From: Owenia fusiformis
Lineage: Eukaryota; Annelida; Polychaeta; Sabellida; Oweniidae
Assembly (NCBI GenBank): GCA_903813345.2
Contig: CAIIXF020000003.1
Span: 13,900,931 to 13,964,930, forward strand
Length of the DNA stretch: 64,000 nucleotides
Direction: 5' to 3'
In this document: positions 12,560 through 24,080 of the stretch, in pieces
Layout: each line of letters opens with the position of its first letter
Position numbering within the stretch: position 1 is the first letter of the stretch
Made by a program: the position numbers and the translations under genes
The notes under the pieces: generated by a model
Told to the model about the DNA's origin: nothing
Seen by the model: only the letters and a program-made list of their open reading frames with translations
Database searches by the model: none

Positions 12560-15500
12560 TTATACATATTAAATAATGTATATAGTTTATGTTTGTCAGT
12601 ATACATTGAAGAAAGATATGGATATATATTTAATATTTATTGGAAAGCAGAGACATAAACTTAGTTGTGAAAAATATGAAACAATGAATGCATATGTTAA
12701 AGCAAAGCAAATACTTGTAGGAACCATAAATTACAAAGCAAAGTAAAAAACTGTCTGTTTAAATAGTAAGAAGCAAAAATTAGAAAAGAAAAAATGTACT
12801 CGTATTCAAATTTTATCTTATTGGTTGACCCCTTTATAAAATTATTAATTCAACTAAGTTATGAATTCAACTATTATACATAACGATGGGTCCATTGTAG
12901 GAAGGATAGAGGAATTACATTACACTGATAGAAAGCAAAAGAATGCTAGTTATTGTGTATCAAAATGTGTTTTTGATAGCATGACCCCTTTACAAATGAT
13001 GTCATTTCCATTATCTAATGTTACGTACAACGATGGGACAATGTGCAACCAGTTAGCCAACTCATCGACCCATGTATTAATTTCAATTTCACTTGAAATA
13101 GATTGATGAGCGAACTGGCTCATTGCTTCCAAAGTCGACAATTTCCATCCTAATTTGTCTATAGGCTGTGGGGATTGCAGTTAAGTTCTAACATATATCC
13201 AAAAAACAATTTTCCGCTTTATAGGGTACATCTATCAACTGCGATCAGAGGAAGGTAGGGTTCGGATGGCAATATTGACACCCCTAGTACCATTGCGACA
13301 ATTCTATTTCACGCCTCGGCAACGTCGAATAATTATAAAGCTCCAAACGAATAATTGCTCCGATAATCCCGCTATAAGACTAAGTTAAATGAGATTTATA
13401 ACGATTCTATACCAATTTGGCGCATGTAAAGTTGTTTCTTTCGACTGCTCTCATTCGGGCATTAAATTCCCTGTCATCAAATTGAAAATGGGCAATCCCT
13501 CAAGCATCAGCGATGTGTAATATTAGTTTTCTAAAATCATCCTCAATTCTAACGATTTTACACTTGATTTAGAACACTTATTACCAAGTATCTCGGGTTC
13601 ACTCGGTATTAAGCAATAATTGAATTGAGAGGTGATTTAGCCAAGATGACAAATAGCTATGACATGTAATCTTCAAATGATTTGCTACAATGGTTGAGAT
13701 GTATTATCATGCAGTAGCTACATGGCGGTGGACAGTGCACCGTTGGAATTAATTAACTACCCCTTATTTATGTAAAACGATTTTTGAATTTTTGGCGAAA
13801 TTGATTTTACAAATAGTAACTTTACTGAATATTTGGAAACCAGTTTTATAAAATACTGCAAATGCCTGCTGGATTTAACGTTTATTCCGGGTGTTTTTGT
13901 TGAGCCAGATGAAAAATATCCCTCCTCGTTTTATATCCTGTGATTGAATGAAGATGATAACCTCGTGATTCATATATTATCTGTATAATATATTCGAAAA
14001 ACAAAAACGTAAAGGAAAACATCTGGAAGGAGCCAGACGCTGTCTTTTTCAAATTGGAGGAATTCAAAAGTTTTGACATTACGAACCTAAATAAGCTTCG
14101 GTATCCGAAGTGGTTTTAGATTATCACAATCTTGAAATTGCAGGTAAAAAGAATAATTATTGTAACATTACAAGCATTTAATATGTTTGTTCATCAAATT
14201 AGCGTTAATAAACAATGAATTAGCGTAAAATACAAAATTCAATGAACAATCATTGATGATACATGATACCGTGTACGTTCATTAATGTTAGCTCAAATAA
14301 TGTCCTTTGGTTAGATACAAGTTAAAGTATTTTTAAATTTTCCAAAATATGTTATTCCTTACTGTAAACGTGAGCGTCGTCATCATGCAGGATGTTATAA
14401 TCGGAGCAATCTCAGTTTTCTTCAATCAGAAAAATTTGTGAATTTGCAATTTAACGGTCGGGGAACACTAATCTCTGCGATCAAATGCATCTTTCTTTCT
14501 AATTTTCAACCAATACATCAAAAGATGCATGAAGTTGCTATCTTGTTAGGAACTGTCAATTAAGAAAAAGGCAGATTTGATGAGGTATGGGTTGTTTCTA
14601 GACTTGCTAAAGTGGACAGGTATATCCCGCGTGATTTAACTCTAGGGAGTGCCAAATCCCCCTCTAAACTCACTCGCTGCCCTTATTGTGATTTGCATGC
14701 TAATTTTCGCCCATCAATTAAAAACGTTCGTTTAAAGCGGTAATTTGTACAGCTTTAATTTAACACAGGGGTTGCAAGGTTATAGTAAACCAATTTGAAT
14801 TGCCTAAATGGTAATTCTAAGATCCTCTCAATTATTCCCTGGATTGATTGTGTATTAAAACAGGCACTAAATGACAATTAATTAGCTTGAATGTAAAGTG
14901 GAGACATTAGCTAGTTCATTGGTGTTAACTCGCTATATTTCCTCTCCATTTCTGAGAGGATTTGAGGCGGATCAATGCTTAGTCACCATATCCAGTGTAT
15001 ATCAAGGTGATTCCAATGTACTATTGGTGCCGTTTAACTGATTTTAAAATGTCAGAATATGACATATACAGTGTTAGAAGTGGAAGACAAATCGAGGACA
15101 TTGCTTTGACGAATTACCAATGCATTGAAAACGCGCGTTTGATTTTAGTGACGAATGGAGTGACTTAAAATAAGGGGTTTATCTAACTTTCGTTATTCTT
15201 AACATTTCATAAATTGCTGCTAAATAAATTCATTTGTTCATTCATTGGTCAATCACGTTTTTGAAGTCCCGCAGACAATTTCCATTTACATCACTCTACG
15301 AGGTAAAAACACGAGGTGACGACGGAGAAGCCTCATACTGTTCAGATCGTAAATCCGCCATAATCGTTGGGTATTGGATTAATAATATTGACACCCGTAT
15401 ATCCCACTTGACTTGTTCGCCACATGGTGCGTTGTTCTCGCGTGTCTATTTAGCTTTACGCACTCAATGATCTGGAAACAATGTCTTCTTTTGGTATAGC

Positions 15501-17256
15501 AGGATTTAGGATTCAGTTAAGAAACCCAAGAGACATTCTTGGTGGAGAAAATCTTGTACAGCATTATCTCGATCATTTTCATTGATGATTTTGTAGAGAT
15601 ACTTGAAATTAATGTTTCAGTCACATTGATATTTGAAACTATAGATTCTTGAAATCATTGATCTGTATTTTGGACATCTCCTAAAGCAGGTGACCACTAT
15701 TCATGAATAAGATATTCTTGATCTCGGGTTCCTTCGATAGAATGATCTGACAGATGAGTCGGGGTATAGACTTGATAAAAAAAGAAAACTGGCCATTGCA
15801 GAATAAATACATTTTATAATTGTCTCCAGTCATCAATTGCCCTTGGTTGTTACTAAATATCTACCCCCATCACAGATGGTTCAAACCTGTACTTAATATT
15901 TTTTAATTTCACAACATTTAGGCATCTAATTCGAAAACAATTGAAGTATGTATCAGGAGAGCATTAACACGTGATCACCAGTGAACAGCCGATCACAACA
16001 GACGCGATTTAAAATGAGAAATTGGGAGAAATGGGAAGAATACATCATGAATACAACAGCCAAAACATGTAAACATAATTCTGTAATTTGCATATAATCC
16101 GAAAAATGAATCATAAATTGATTTTCAGAGGGAAATGGAGTGAGAAAAGATGGAAAGTATACAGACATTTTAAGCACGGGTAATTACTATTGTTCGTCAA
16201 GATTCGTTGAACAAACACCTCTTTCCCGTTTGATATTTGACCACGATGGCTTGTTAATGCGTGGAACTAACAACTATTAAAATGTAGATTAAGGACTGAT
16301 AAATCAACATTGAATTAATGTTTTATTGAAATAATACATATTCAATATCATCCCAGTCGAAAATATACATAAAATATAACATCAGGCAGAAACGTAAACC
16401 TTGTATATCGTTATCTCTACTAGACCTTTTTCCATTGAAAACAAGTTTTAAAGATTAGAATGTTACATGCGACGCAGCGTAAAAACAAAAGAAAAATGTC
16501 CACTATGTTAAAGTATATCCCGTAAGTTCAAGTTTGATACTGAATTTTAAAAACATTTTCAATAACAGATAGAACTTATAGGTTATAACTTATTGACATA
16601 CACTAGCATATATGTCACCAATTATATTCGTTTATATAACGCACTGAATGTATTGAATGATTAGATGTCGCCAGTGGTAGGGTAGCAGAGGATGCGATGC
16701 ATTCGGATTTAGCTATAGAGCCGAATGGGTCTGCTTCCCTTGGAACAACTTTACGATGAGCGCTATTCAGACGCCTATAGTTACTTAAAAATTACGAATG
16801 CAACGTATTAATTAACAAGAAAAGTCAACAATAATCAATTAAAACAAAATTGAAAAAAGGTTCCATTCTCTGCAAATCATCATCAACAGAAATGCCTGTA
16901 AAACACTATCACAAGTTGACTTGACATTTGAAGAATTCGAAATAGCAATAATCATGCTTTAAACTTATGGTATCTGTGAAACAAGGACATGGCTATATAC
17001 AGTCAATTAACAACTGGATGGAAGTTTAAGCACTATAAGGCATACCCCAAAGATAACCTACAGAGAAGATTTTAGATTTTGTTACATTATTTGCTAAGTG
17101 AAGACGGATCGAGCTATTAAACTTATCAGGGTTTGTGTACTAGACGAGAAGGCGCATGTTCACTCCATTAGCAATTATCACTCCAATAAAGTGGCGATTG
17201 ATACGTAAAATAGAAGTGTGATGCCACATTGCCACTTCAGTGTGTCCTGAATTAAC

Positions 17257-17289
17257 TTGTTTGCTTGTTTGTTTGTTTGTTTGTTTGTT
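17257..17289. repeat. (TTTG)n microsatellite
   Basis: About eight copies of the tetranucleotide TTTG with a few interruptions, ending at a TTCG. Confidence 0.85.
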
Positions 17290-17587
17290 CGAATGTATTG
17301 TTTGTTTCATTTTTGCAGATATTACATGTAAACCATCATTTTTCTGAAACGTTTTATAAATCATTTCCTCATTGATTAAAGGGATATTCGATTCTTCAAA
17401 GCCCATTTTACTTCAACCATTTTTATACTGTCAATAGAATCAGCAAAACATGGTGATATGGTCAAATGGATCATTTGAAAATGCAGTGCTCATTTCATGT
17501 AGGCTGCCATCTTTTAATTAAGTTCATACAGGAAGTGATGTCATCGACTATTAACTTTTATGAACTTTATTTTTTGAATATCATATA

Positions 17588-18748
17588 TACACTCCCCTCC
17601 ATAAGTTTGGCAACCTTTTTCCCCCATTGAACTACGTGTTAAAGCCTCTTTACCTTCGCATTTATATTTACTTAACCTGCGATGAAAATACTTATACTAT
17701 TGATGGAAACGTAATTTGACTTTAATTCCAATACCTCCAAATTTTCTCAATTTTTTCCTCAATTACAATAGGTCGAAAATTGATGATGAATTTGATGAAT
17801 TTTTGAAAATCGACATTCCCATGTTAACCAATGGGAAATTGTAGGTTTGCCGCAAGTCATATGACAGAATATCCATCCATCCGAGTCCTTGCAAAAAATA
17901 CGAGTTAGGCAGGCAATTGAATTTGCTAACTTTATTTAACAAAAAATTGATATGTTCAACAAAGTTATAGGACTTTAAAGTCAAAATTGTTTTTCAAAAA
18001 ACCTCTCCCATTGAAATAACACAGGAGGCGAAAAATTATTTTCAAAAATGACTTTGAAGCTCTGTAACTAATTAATATTCATCAAATAAACTAAACGCTT
18101 AGTGTTAAAAAAGTTAGACAATTCAATTTTCTATATAAAAATATTTTTTGCTGAATCTTTTACTGAAAAGATATCCTGATTTCTGATTTGCCCCAAACCC
18201 TCCATTTCCCATTGGATTACATGGGAATGACGATTTTCAAAAATTCATCAAATTTATCATCAATTGTCGACCTATTGTAATTGAGGAAAAAATTGAGAAA
18301 ATTTGGAGGTATTGGAAATAAAGTTAAGCTACGTTTCCGTCAATATTATAAGTTATTTCATCGCCGGTTAAGTAAGTAAAAATTCAAACGTTAAGCGGCT
18401 TTAACACGTAGTTCAATGGGGAAAAAAGGTTGCCAAACTTATGGAGGGGAGCAGTGGCGGATCCAGGAACCAACAGGGGGGGGGCCCAAATTTGAGATTA
18501 GAGAAAAAAAAAATTTTTGGGCCCCCTAAAACCGAAAAGTGGGCCCAAATTTTGAAAATTTGAGGCCCATTTTCTTCAAAATTTGGCCTAAAATTAAAAA
18601 AATAAGGCCTTAGAAGGCCCAATAATGACCAAAAGGCCCACTTTTTGGGGCCTTAAGGCCTTTTTTGGCCTAAAAATTTTTTGGGCCCAACTTTTTTTGT
18701 TCTGGGCCAACCTTAGGGGGGGGGGCGGGTCCGCCATAGGGGAGTGTA
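17588..18748. mobile_element. Tc1/mariner-like foldback element with ~250 bp inverted arms
   Basis: The left end begins TACACTCCCCTCC and the right end is its complement (GGGGAGTGTA), bounded by TA dinucleotides, the target preference of Tc1/mariner elements. The arms at about 17588-17845 and 18203-18450 are inverted copies with scattered differences; both include the complement pair around AAGTTTGGCAACC. The centre of about 350 bp is unique and shows no transposase. A second element (18452-18739) is inserted close to its right end, splitting the terminal repeat. Non-autonomous. Confidence 0.75.
18452..18739. mobile_element. G-rich MITE-like element inserted in the foldback
   Basis: The ends CAGTGGCGGA and TCCGCCATAG form a short imperfect terminal inverted repeat. 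The flanks show a 5-6 bp duplication, GGGAG or GGGGAG, and removing the element restores the uninterrupted terminal repeat of the host foldback. The interior is low complexity, rich in GGGCCC, AAATTT and AAGGCC runs. No coding capacity. Superfamily uncertain. Confidence 0.7.
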
Positions 18749-18982
18749 TGTGAAACAATTTGATGAGGTAAATTCCGACTTGGACGTGATTCAATTTGAA
18801 TACTATGTTTTTATATATACCGGAACTTTTGGGGGACTGTTGTGAATGTCTGAATGAATGGAGGTGGTGTGAAAGTGGCTTAATATTTCATCTTTGCCTT
18901 GTTAAATGTATTACTTCATGTTTGATTCAATAAAAAACGTTAATAAACTTACCCATAACAGTATAAAGTAGTCATCGATACA

Positions 18983-19397
18983 ATTACTCAGATGCGAGTA
19001 GGTAGTTACCAGTTTCGCCACCAGCTGGCTGATTCGGGGGAAACAACATGGCAGGGTATTACAACGTTCCCTTTAACTTGAATATTCATCAGTTTTAGTG
19101 GTTCACTTTTCATATTACCTTCATGTATCTGATAGTTATACAAATTAAAATATGTCTAGTAAAAGAAAATGCTATCTGCCCAACACAAGAAAATATATTT
19201 CACCTTTTGTGATTTTTATGGGGTCTATTGGGAATCTCCCCGGCCTAGAAGTCACATTTTCAAAGAAAAGTTGATAAACTCTTTTTCAAAACCACATTTC
19301 TAGATGTAATTTTACATGTAGATTCCAAATATGACATCAGTTTGACTGGATTTATAACTTTTAATGACGTAAATCAAGATTATTTCTACTCGCACCT
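18983..19397 (+). mobile_element. 430 bp MITE family, copy 1
   Basis: Begins ATTACTCAGATGCGAGTAG and ends near CTACTCGCACCTA, so the ends carry a short inverted AGATGCGAGTAG. Related full-length copies lie at 19479-19917 (inverted), 35982-36411 and 42607-43047. No coding capacity. Confidence 0.8.
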
Positions 19398-19478
19398 AAT
19401 TTCTATTGGTCCGTACTAGTGTTAAAAAGTCAGAGCTTGTAAACTTGATATAAAATAGATTGTTTGTAGAATTGAATC

Positions 19479-19917
19479 AATAGACTAAATGCGAGTAGAA
19501 ATAATCTTGATTTACGTCATTAAATATTCAAAATCCAGTCAAAGTGATGTCATATTAGAAATTTACATGTTAAAGTACATCTAAAAATATGGTTTCGAAA
19601 GTTATTTATCAACTTTGAAAATTTTATTTTTTTGAAAATGTGACTTCTTGTTCGGGTTGATTCCCCATTAACCCAATGTTACAAAATCACGAAAAGTGAA
19701 ATATCTTTTCTTGTATTGGACAGATAACATTTTCTTTTACTGGACATATTTTAATTTGTATAACTATTAGATCCATAAGGGTTATATGAAAATTGAACCA
19801 CTAAAACAGATGTAATTTAAGTTAAAGGGAACTTTCTTCTATACCAGCAATGCTATCTGACCCGAACGAGCCACCTGGTGGTGAAACTTGTAACTACCTA
19901 CTCGCATCTGCGTTATT
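19479..19917 (-). mobile_element. 430 bp MITE family, copy 2 (inverted)
   Basis: Reverse-oriented copy of the family, reading from CAATAGACTAAATGCGAGTAG on the left to CTCGCATCTGCGTTATTG on the right. It lies about 80 bp from copy 1 in tail-to-tail orientation, so the pair forms a large palindrome. Confidence 0.8.
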
Positions 19918-20230
19918 GGAAATTGATCGAAAATAATATTAAGCTGTTTTTGTGCTTCTTTCAGTATATAGATATAGATACCTTGTCTTATGGTATATGC
20001 AAATTTAAAAGTTGATAGCATCACTTCCTGTGTGAAATTCTAAAAGATGGTAGCCCACGTGAAATGAGCCCTGTATTTTTAAATCATCAATGTTGACCAT
20101 GTCAAAAAAATAAAAATGGTAATGGCTACAATTTCAAGAGAGAAATCTGGGTTGACAAGGAATATCCCTTTAAGTATAGGAAATCGAACTCCAAAAAGAA
20201 ACATACAATTAGGGTCAATAATGAATAAAT

Positions 20231-22652
20231 GCATGAAACTGACACAATATTTCTACCTCGAACAAATGTATTTAAGTAAGGCAGTGTGGCAATGGCATCT
20301 GGAATCATTGTATGTGGACTGACGCAATTTTACTCAATTTTATAACTTATTTCAGACAATAACTATGATAGAAATCTCGAAATAGCTCGTATTCAATTGC
20401 AAAATAACATAACAATATTTTAACATATGGCCGTTTTGGACGACACCGAATTGAAAACTTTCTAGAAATGTGATTGAGCGTGGTATATAACCTTCTTATC
20501 GAGTGACCAACTACGTCTTATCGTATAACATATTGGGCGATAATAGAGGTAATAGTCGGTCCATTAATACCTTTCAGGCCATGGCTTTTATCGCCGCCAA
20601 GCCGACGACATACCCACCCGTAGAATGAGGCAGATTTTGATAACAGTTCTCTCAGTCGTGATTTAAGAGGGGAGAGGCTCTTGAAGAGCTCTATGGTAAT
20701 TCTAATTTTGACTGGTTAGAAAAATAGTGTACGTAAAACTAATCCATGAATTTCTAAATGAAATCAGAACCCTGGAGATTCATTCTTGAAAAGATAGTGG
20801 TATTTTTACAACAAAACGACCGGGAGCTATGTGTAGCGTCTGTACACACATAGTCGAAAATAACCGACAGAACAAATAGTCAATAATCATTTTCATTAAT
20901 GTTGATGGAATACGAATAGTAGTGCATGTCCAGAGAGGTAGTCTTGCTTTAGGACACTGGACCCCCCCCATCTACTTTAACAACAGGAAGACTACAGAGA
21001 CAGCAACTGACCAAACCTTTAATTCTACTAATTTAGCAGTTACCTCATACGTCTTATCATACCTTGTCGTCTCTACACATAAAGAAGTTCGAAGCTGTTT
21101 GATGGAATCTAAAATGTTAAATAAATGTGTTGAAAATATGTCGGGGTGGTAAAAATAAGAATGAAACAGTTGGAATACATAGTTATTTGTTATTTTTACA
21201 AACTAATTTCAAATATCGATTTTGAATAAAAATAAGATTTGACTTGACGTGGCTTTTTCAAAAAAGCGTAATATATAGCGTTATGTTTAATAAATACGTC
21301 TATTATGACTTGCGCTATGTAATCGTTGATTCCGGGTCGTTGTTCAGGTCGACTGTAATATGACATTACATTCTTCAAACTTTCAATAAAATCATGCCTT
21401 CTTTATAGTTATTGTATACTGGGTATTGCTGATTTACGGCCTGCAATTCTTAGCACTGAGGTTAACATACATAATATCGGTTTATTCAACTTTATTGAGC
21501 TACTAGTGACATCTTTATTTTATAGATAAGAAAAATTCCAGGGATGATACATTAGCCAAACTTTGCATTGTGGACAGAATAATTACAGGGGTTTCCGGAT
21601 GAAAACAATAAGCAGAAATCCTGGAAACATTAAAACAAAGAGTTTGAAAAATATTGAAAAGCATCGATAAGTCACGAGGAGACTTGCCTTTACATTCCGA
21701 AAAATGATGATCCGATCGAAGCGAATACGAACAACTCTTTTCGAATATACAGTGATTTACTTATTTGGCTAGAGTGATGTCGTAAGCCTAACCTTATTAT
21801 TATAATTCTATGCCGAATAACCGAATAACAATTCAGTTGTTGCTAAACAATAGCATCTAACAGAATCCAAACTCATTCTTGCAACGTTTTATTTTACCAA
21901 CGCCATCTTTACAATTCGTAAAAACATTTACCACTTAAAACACTCTTTCAATGCGTAAAGCAAAACCCTAATTGATGAAACTATCACCAGCGACGTTGAA
22001 TTTGAGTAGCCGTGACTGCAAGTATTTCACTTTGAGCAGTGTCTAATTGCCAATGGTCTGCCTTTAAGCATATTTGCCTTTGGGTTTTTAAATACTTTTT
22101 TATCTTAGAATTTCAATTATTCTTCATTGGTACTAAATAGTTCCTTCTTTCGAATTTTATCACGGCAAAATAGCTATTCTGAAGGCAAGTGCCACTTACC
22201 GGTCCTCATTCCAATCGCGATGATCTAGATTGGCGCATACTAGAGGTTATGTCTGGGCACCCACACACTTTATCGTTATAGATTACATCTCAGTTACCCG
22301 ACGCATTCATTCACAAAACTATATTTATCTAACTTTGAGTCATGTCAAAGTTTATCAAGAAATGCAGAAAATTGCAGGATATTGTCCAATTAACGAGGCC
22401 AGTCTATACAGCTTTATTTATCTGAATTGAATTTGTCAATAAATCAACGTAAATTAGATGTGAATTTTCAGTTACTATATTTTCAGAATTGCGATTACAA
22501 TTTTCTGTTATTCGGAACTGACGTCTCCTGAAAGTTAAACGTGGGATATATACAGCTAAACGGCGGTACGTATGAAACTGCATCGAATTAAATTTGAATA
22601 TATCAATTTTATATAATGATTTCAAGACACTTAAAATAATATATATTTCCAG
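20231..22652. other. Intergenic stretch before the VWC-like gene
   Basis: No exon, RNA gene or bounded repeat recognised. The 3' end of this interval contains the splice acceptor (TATATTTCCAG, ending at 22652) of the first coding exon of the next gene. An untranslated first exon and the promoter should therefore lie somewhere in this interval; I could not place them. Confidence 0.45.
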
Positions 22653-22655
22653 GAA

Positions 22656-23791
22656 ATGCGAAGGCAAGTTGCACTATGCTTGGTTTTGGTAGTGAATTGT
22701 ATGTATGGCTTGCCACTCGATCTAGAATCGCCAGGTAAAGTTCACATTGATTCTACAATAGGTAGACACGTTATTTGAATTTGGAGATAATGAAATACCA
22801 AGTATTTACATGTACTTGCCAAACCAAGTATTTATTTCGTTGAACGGCCAGTTATTCTTTGATGAAAATTATCTTTTGAACTACTGAGACGTATTTTGTT
22901 AACTCATCCGAAGTTTCGTGTATAATTGATTACTATTAGTATGGACAAAACGCTCAACTGTTTCTATTCATATTCTAGAAGATGAGCCAGCTTTGGTTAA
23001 GTGTGTAGGTTCTAATGGTCAGAGTTACCTTAAAGGTGACCTCTGGGTCGATGTTGTAGATGGAGTTGACAATATATGTAGATGTTTACCCTATTATACA
23101 AGGAGAATTGATGTGTTTAGCCCGCTGGAACTACCGCGGCATTTGCGCACTCGATTAACTAAGCTCTGTTTTTTGGATGGTAAGTCGGATATATTTAACT
23201 ATATTACTTATGTAGAGGGAGACTTTCTTAATATGATTTACCCATGGTTCTATGGCAAATAATCACACATTTTATTTTTATTTTTTATTCAAGTTTTAGA
23301 TTTACATTATAATGTAAGGTTACATGATAATACAGTTAATACAAATATAATTAGGGTCGCTCATTTTTTTATAAGAATGTATATAAAGGGGTTACGTTAC
23401 AGGGGAGGGGAGAGGCTATAATACTAGATCTAAGTATAGTGGGTCAAAACATCAAAATGTGAGAGTTTGATTTTTCTATTTAGGTCTTCTTTTTACCCCC
23501 TTTCTGGCTCTGTATGTATGTTTCGGAGTATTTGGTTTCCAGCTCAGAAAACCTCAGAAAAATAACCACACATTGTTGATCCAGTAAAATTGACCAATGA
23601 AAAAATCAAGCGATAAATGTTGATCTACTTCAGGCTGTAGTCGAGGAGATCGAGTATTCCCACCCTACACTGAGATAGTGGCACACGATGGTTGCATTTC
23701 CAAATGTATACCAGGGACGGACCCCGTTGACAATATGAGGGCACAGTATTCCACCTTCCATTTCAAAGAAACTTCAATGTGTAATCATTAG
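22656..23791 (+). CDS. Small secreted cysteine-rich protein with two VWC-like half modules
   Basis: Three coding exons, 22656-22734, 22979-23179 and 23634-23791, joined in phase 1 at GT/AG introns, encode 145 residues ending ETSMCNH-stop. Residues 1-18 are a clear signal peptide (MRRQVALCLVLVVNCMYG). The mature part has eight cysteines. Two stretches share a plan: CVGSNGQSYLKGDLW with DGVDNICRCLP, then CSRGDRVFPPY with HDGCISKCIPG. Each has Gly-Asp, then Asp-Gly, then paired cysteines, recalling single-domain VWC proteins. It is too diverged to assign a family firmly. An acceptor 3 nt before the ATG implies an untranslated upstream exon. It is convergent with VWA-A, 289 bp away, and may act in the same extracellular setting (inference). 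No transmembrane segment or lipid anchor is seen. Confidence 0.75.
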
Positions 23792-23813
23792 AAGTGGTTG
23801 CATTTGTTGCGGA

Positions 23814-23819
23814 AATAAA
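23814..23819 (+). terminator. Poly(A) signal of the VWC-like gene
   Basis: AATAAA 22 bp after the TAG stop, giving a very short 3'UTR compatible with the convergent neighbour. Confidence 0.6.
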
Positions 23820-24027
23820 TGCGTATGCAATGTCATGCGATATAAAATCTCATTAAAGTATCACGTTTTTTAAATATAATAAAGTAGCAACTCCAATGAT
23901 GACATGTAGTCCCCCACTTTTCCTACATTGACGAAAATAATTAGGAATGGATAGACTTGATAAATCAGTACCATTGAAACCTCAATGGAGAAGGAGCTCT
24001 ATGTTACAGAGATACAGAACAGCAAAT

Positions 24028-24033
24028 TTAATA
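24028..24033 (-). terminator. Candidate poly(A) signal of VWA-A (ATTAAA)
   Basis: On the minus strand this reads ATTAAA, about 48 nt after the VWA-A stop. It is the common variant hexamer; no AATAAA is closer. Confidence 0.4.
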
Positions 24034-24080
24034 TACGATAGTTAGATTATTAAATCAAAGTATATAATACAGATTGCCAT

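Larger units (their letters stand above)
11814..17299. other. Tbx20 3'UTR and gene-poor intergenic region
   Basis: Apart from the probable 3'UTR at the left, no coding exon, RNA gene or bounded repeat could be supported. Between about 14680 and 14900 there is an octamer-like ATTTGCAT next to several TAAT and ATTA homeodomain-type cores. This is a weak hint of a regulatory element for the adjacent developmental gene, and such short motifs are frequent in AT-rich DNA. Confidence 0.4.
17300..20230. repeat. Outer, old inverted repeat enclosing nested foldback elements
   Basis: The segment at about 17455-17570 reappears inverted at about 19995-20110 with moderate divergence. Shared blocks are GCTCATTTCA, GCCATCTTTTA and CAGGAAGTGATG on the left and their complements on the right. 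Weaker matches farther out (AAAGGGATATTC and ACCATTTTTAT) suggest the arms extend outward by about 100-200 bp. Between the arms lie a younger TA-flanked foldback (17588-18748), a G-rich element inserted into that, and two inverted copies of the 430 bp MITE family. The nesting gives a relative order of insertion. Confidence 0.6.

Noticed and set aside
18983-19397. Classic Helitron (TC start, CTRR end)
   Set aside because: The right end does contain CTAG, but the left end has no consistent A-TC boundary and the copies extend past CTAG, so the classic form is not supported.
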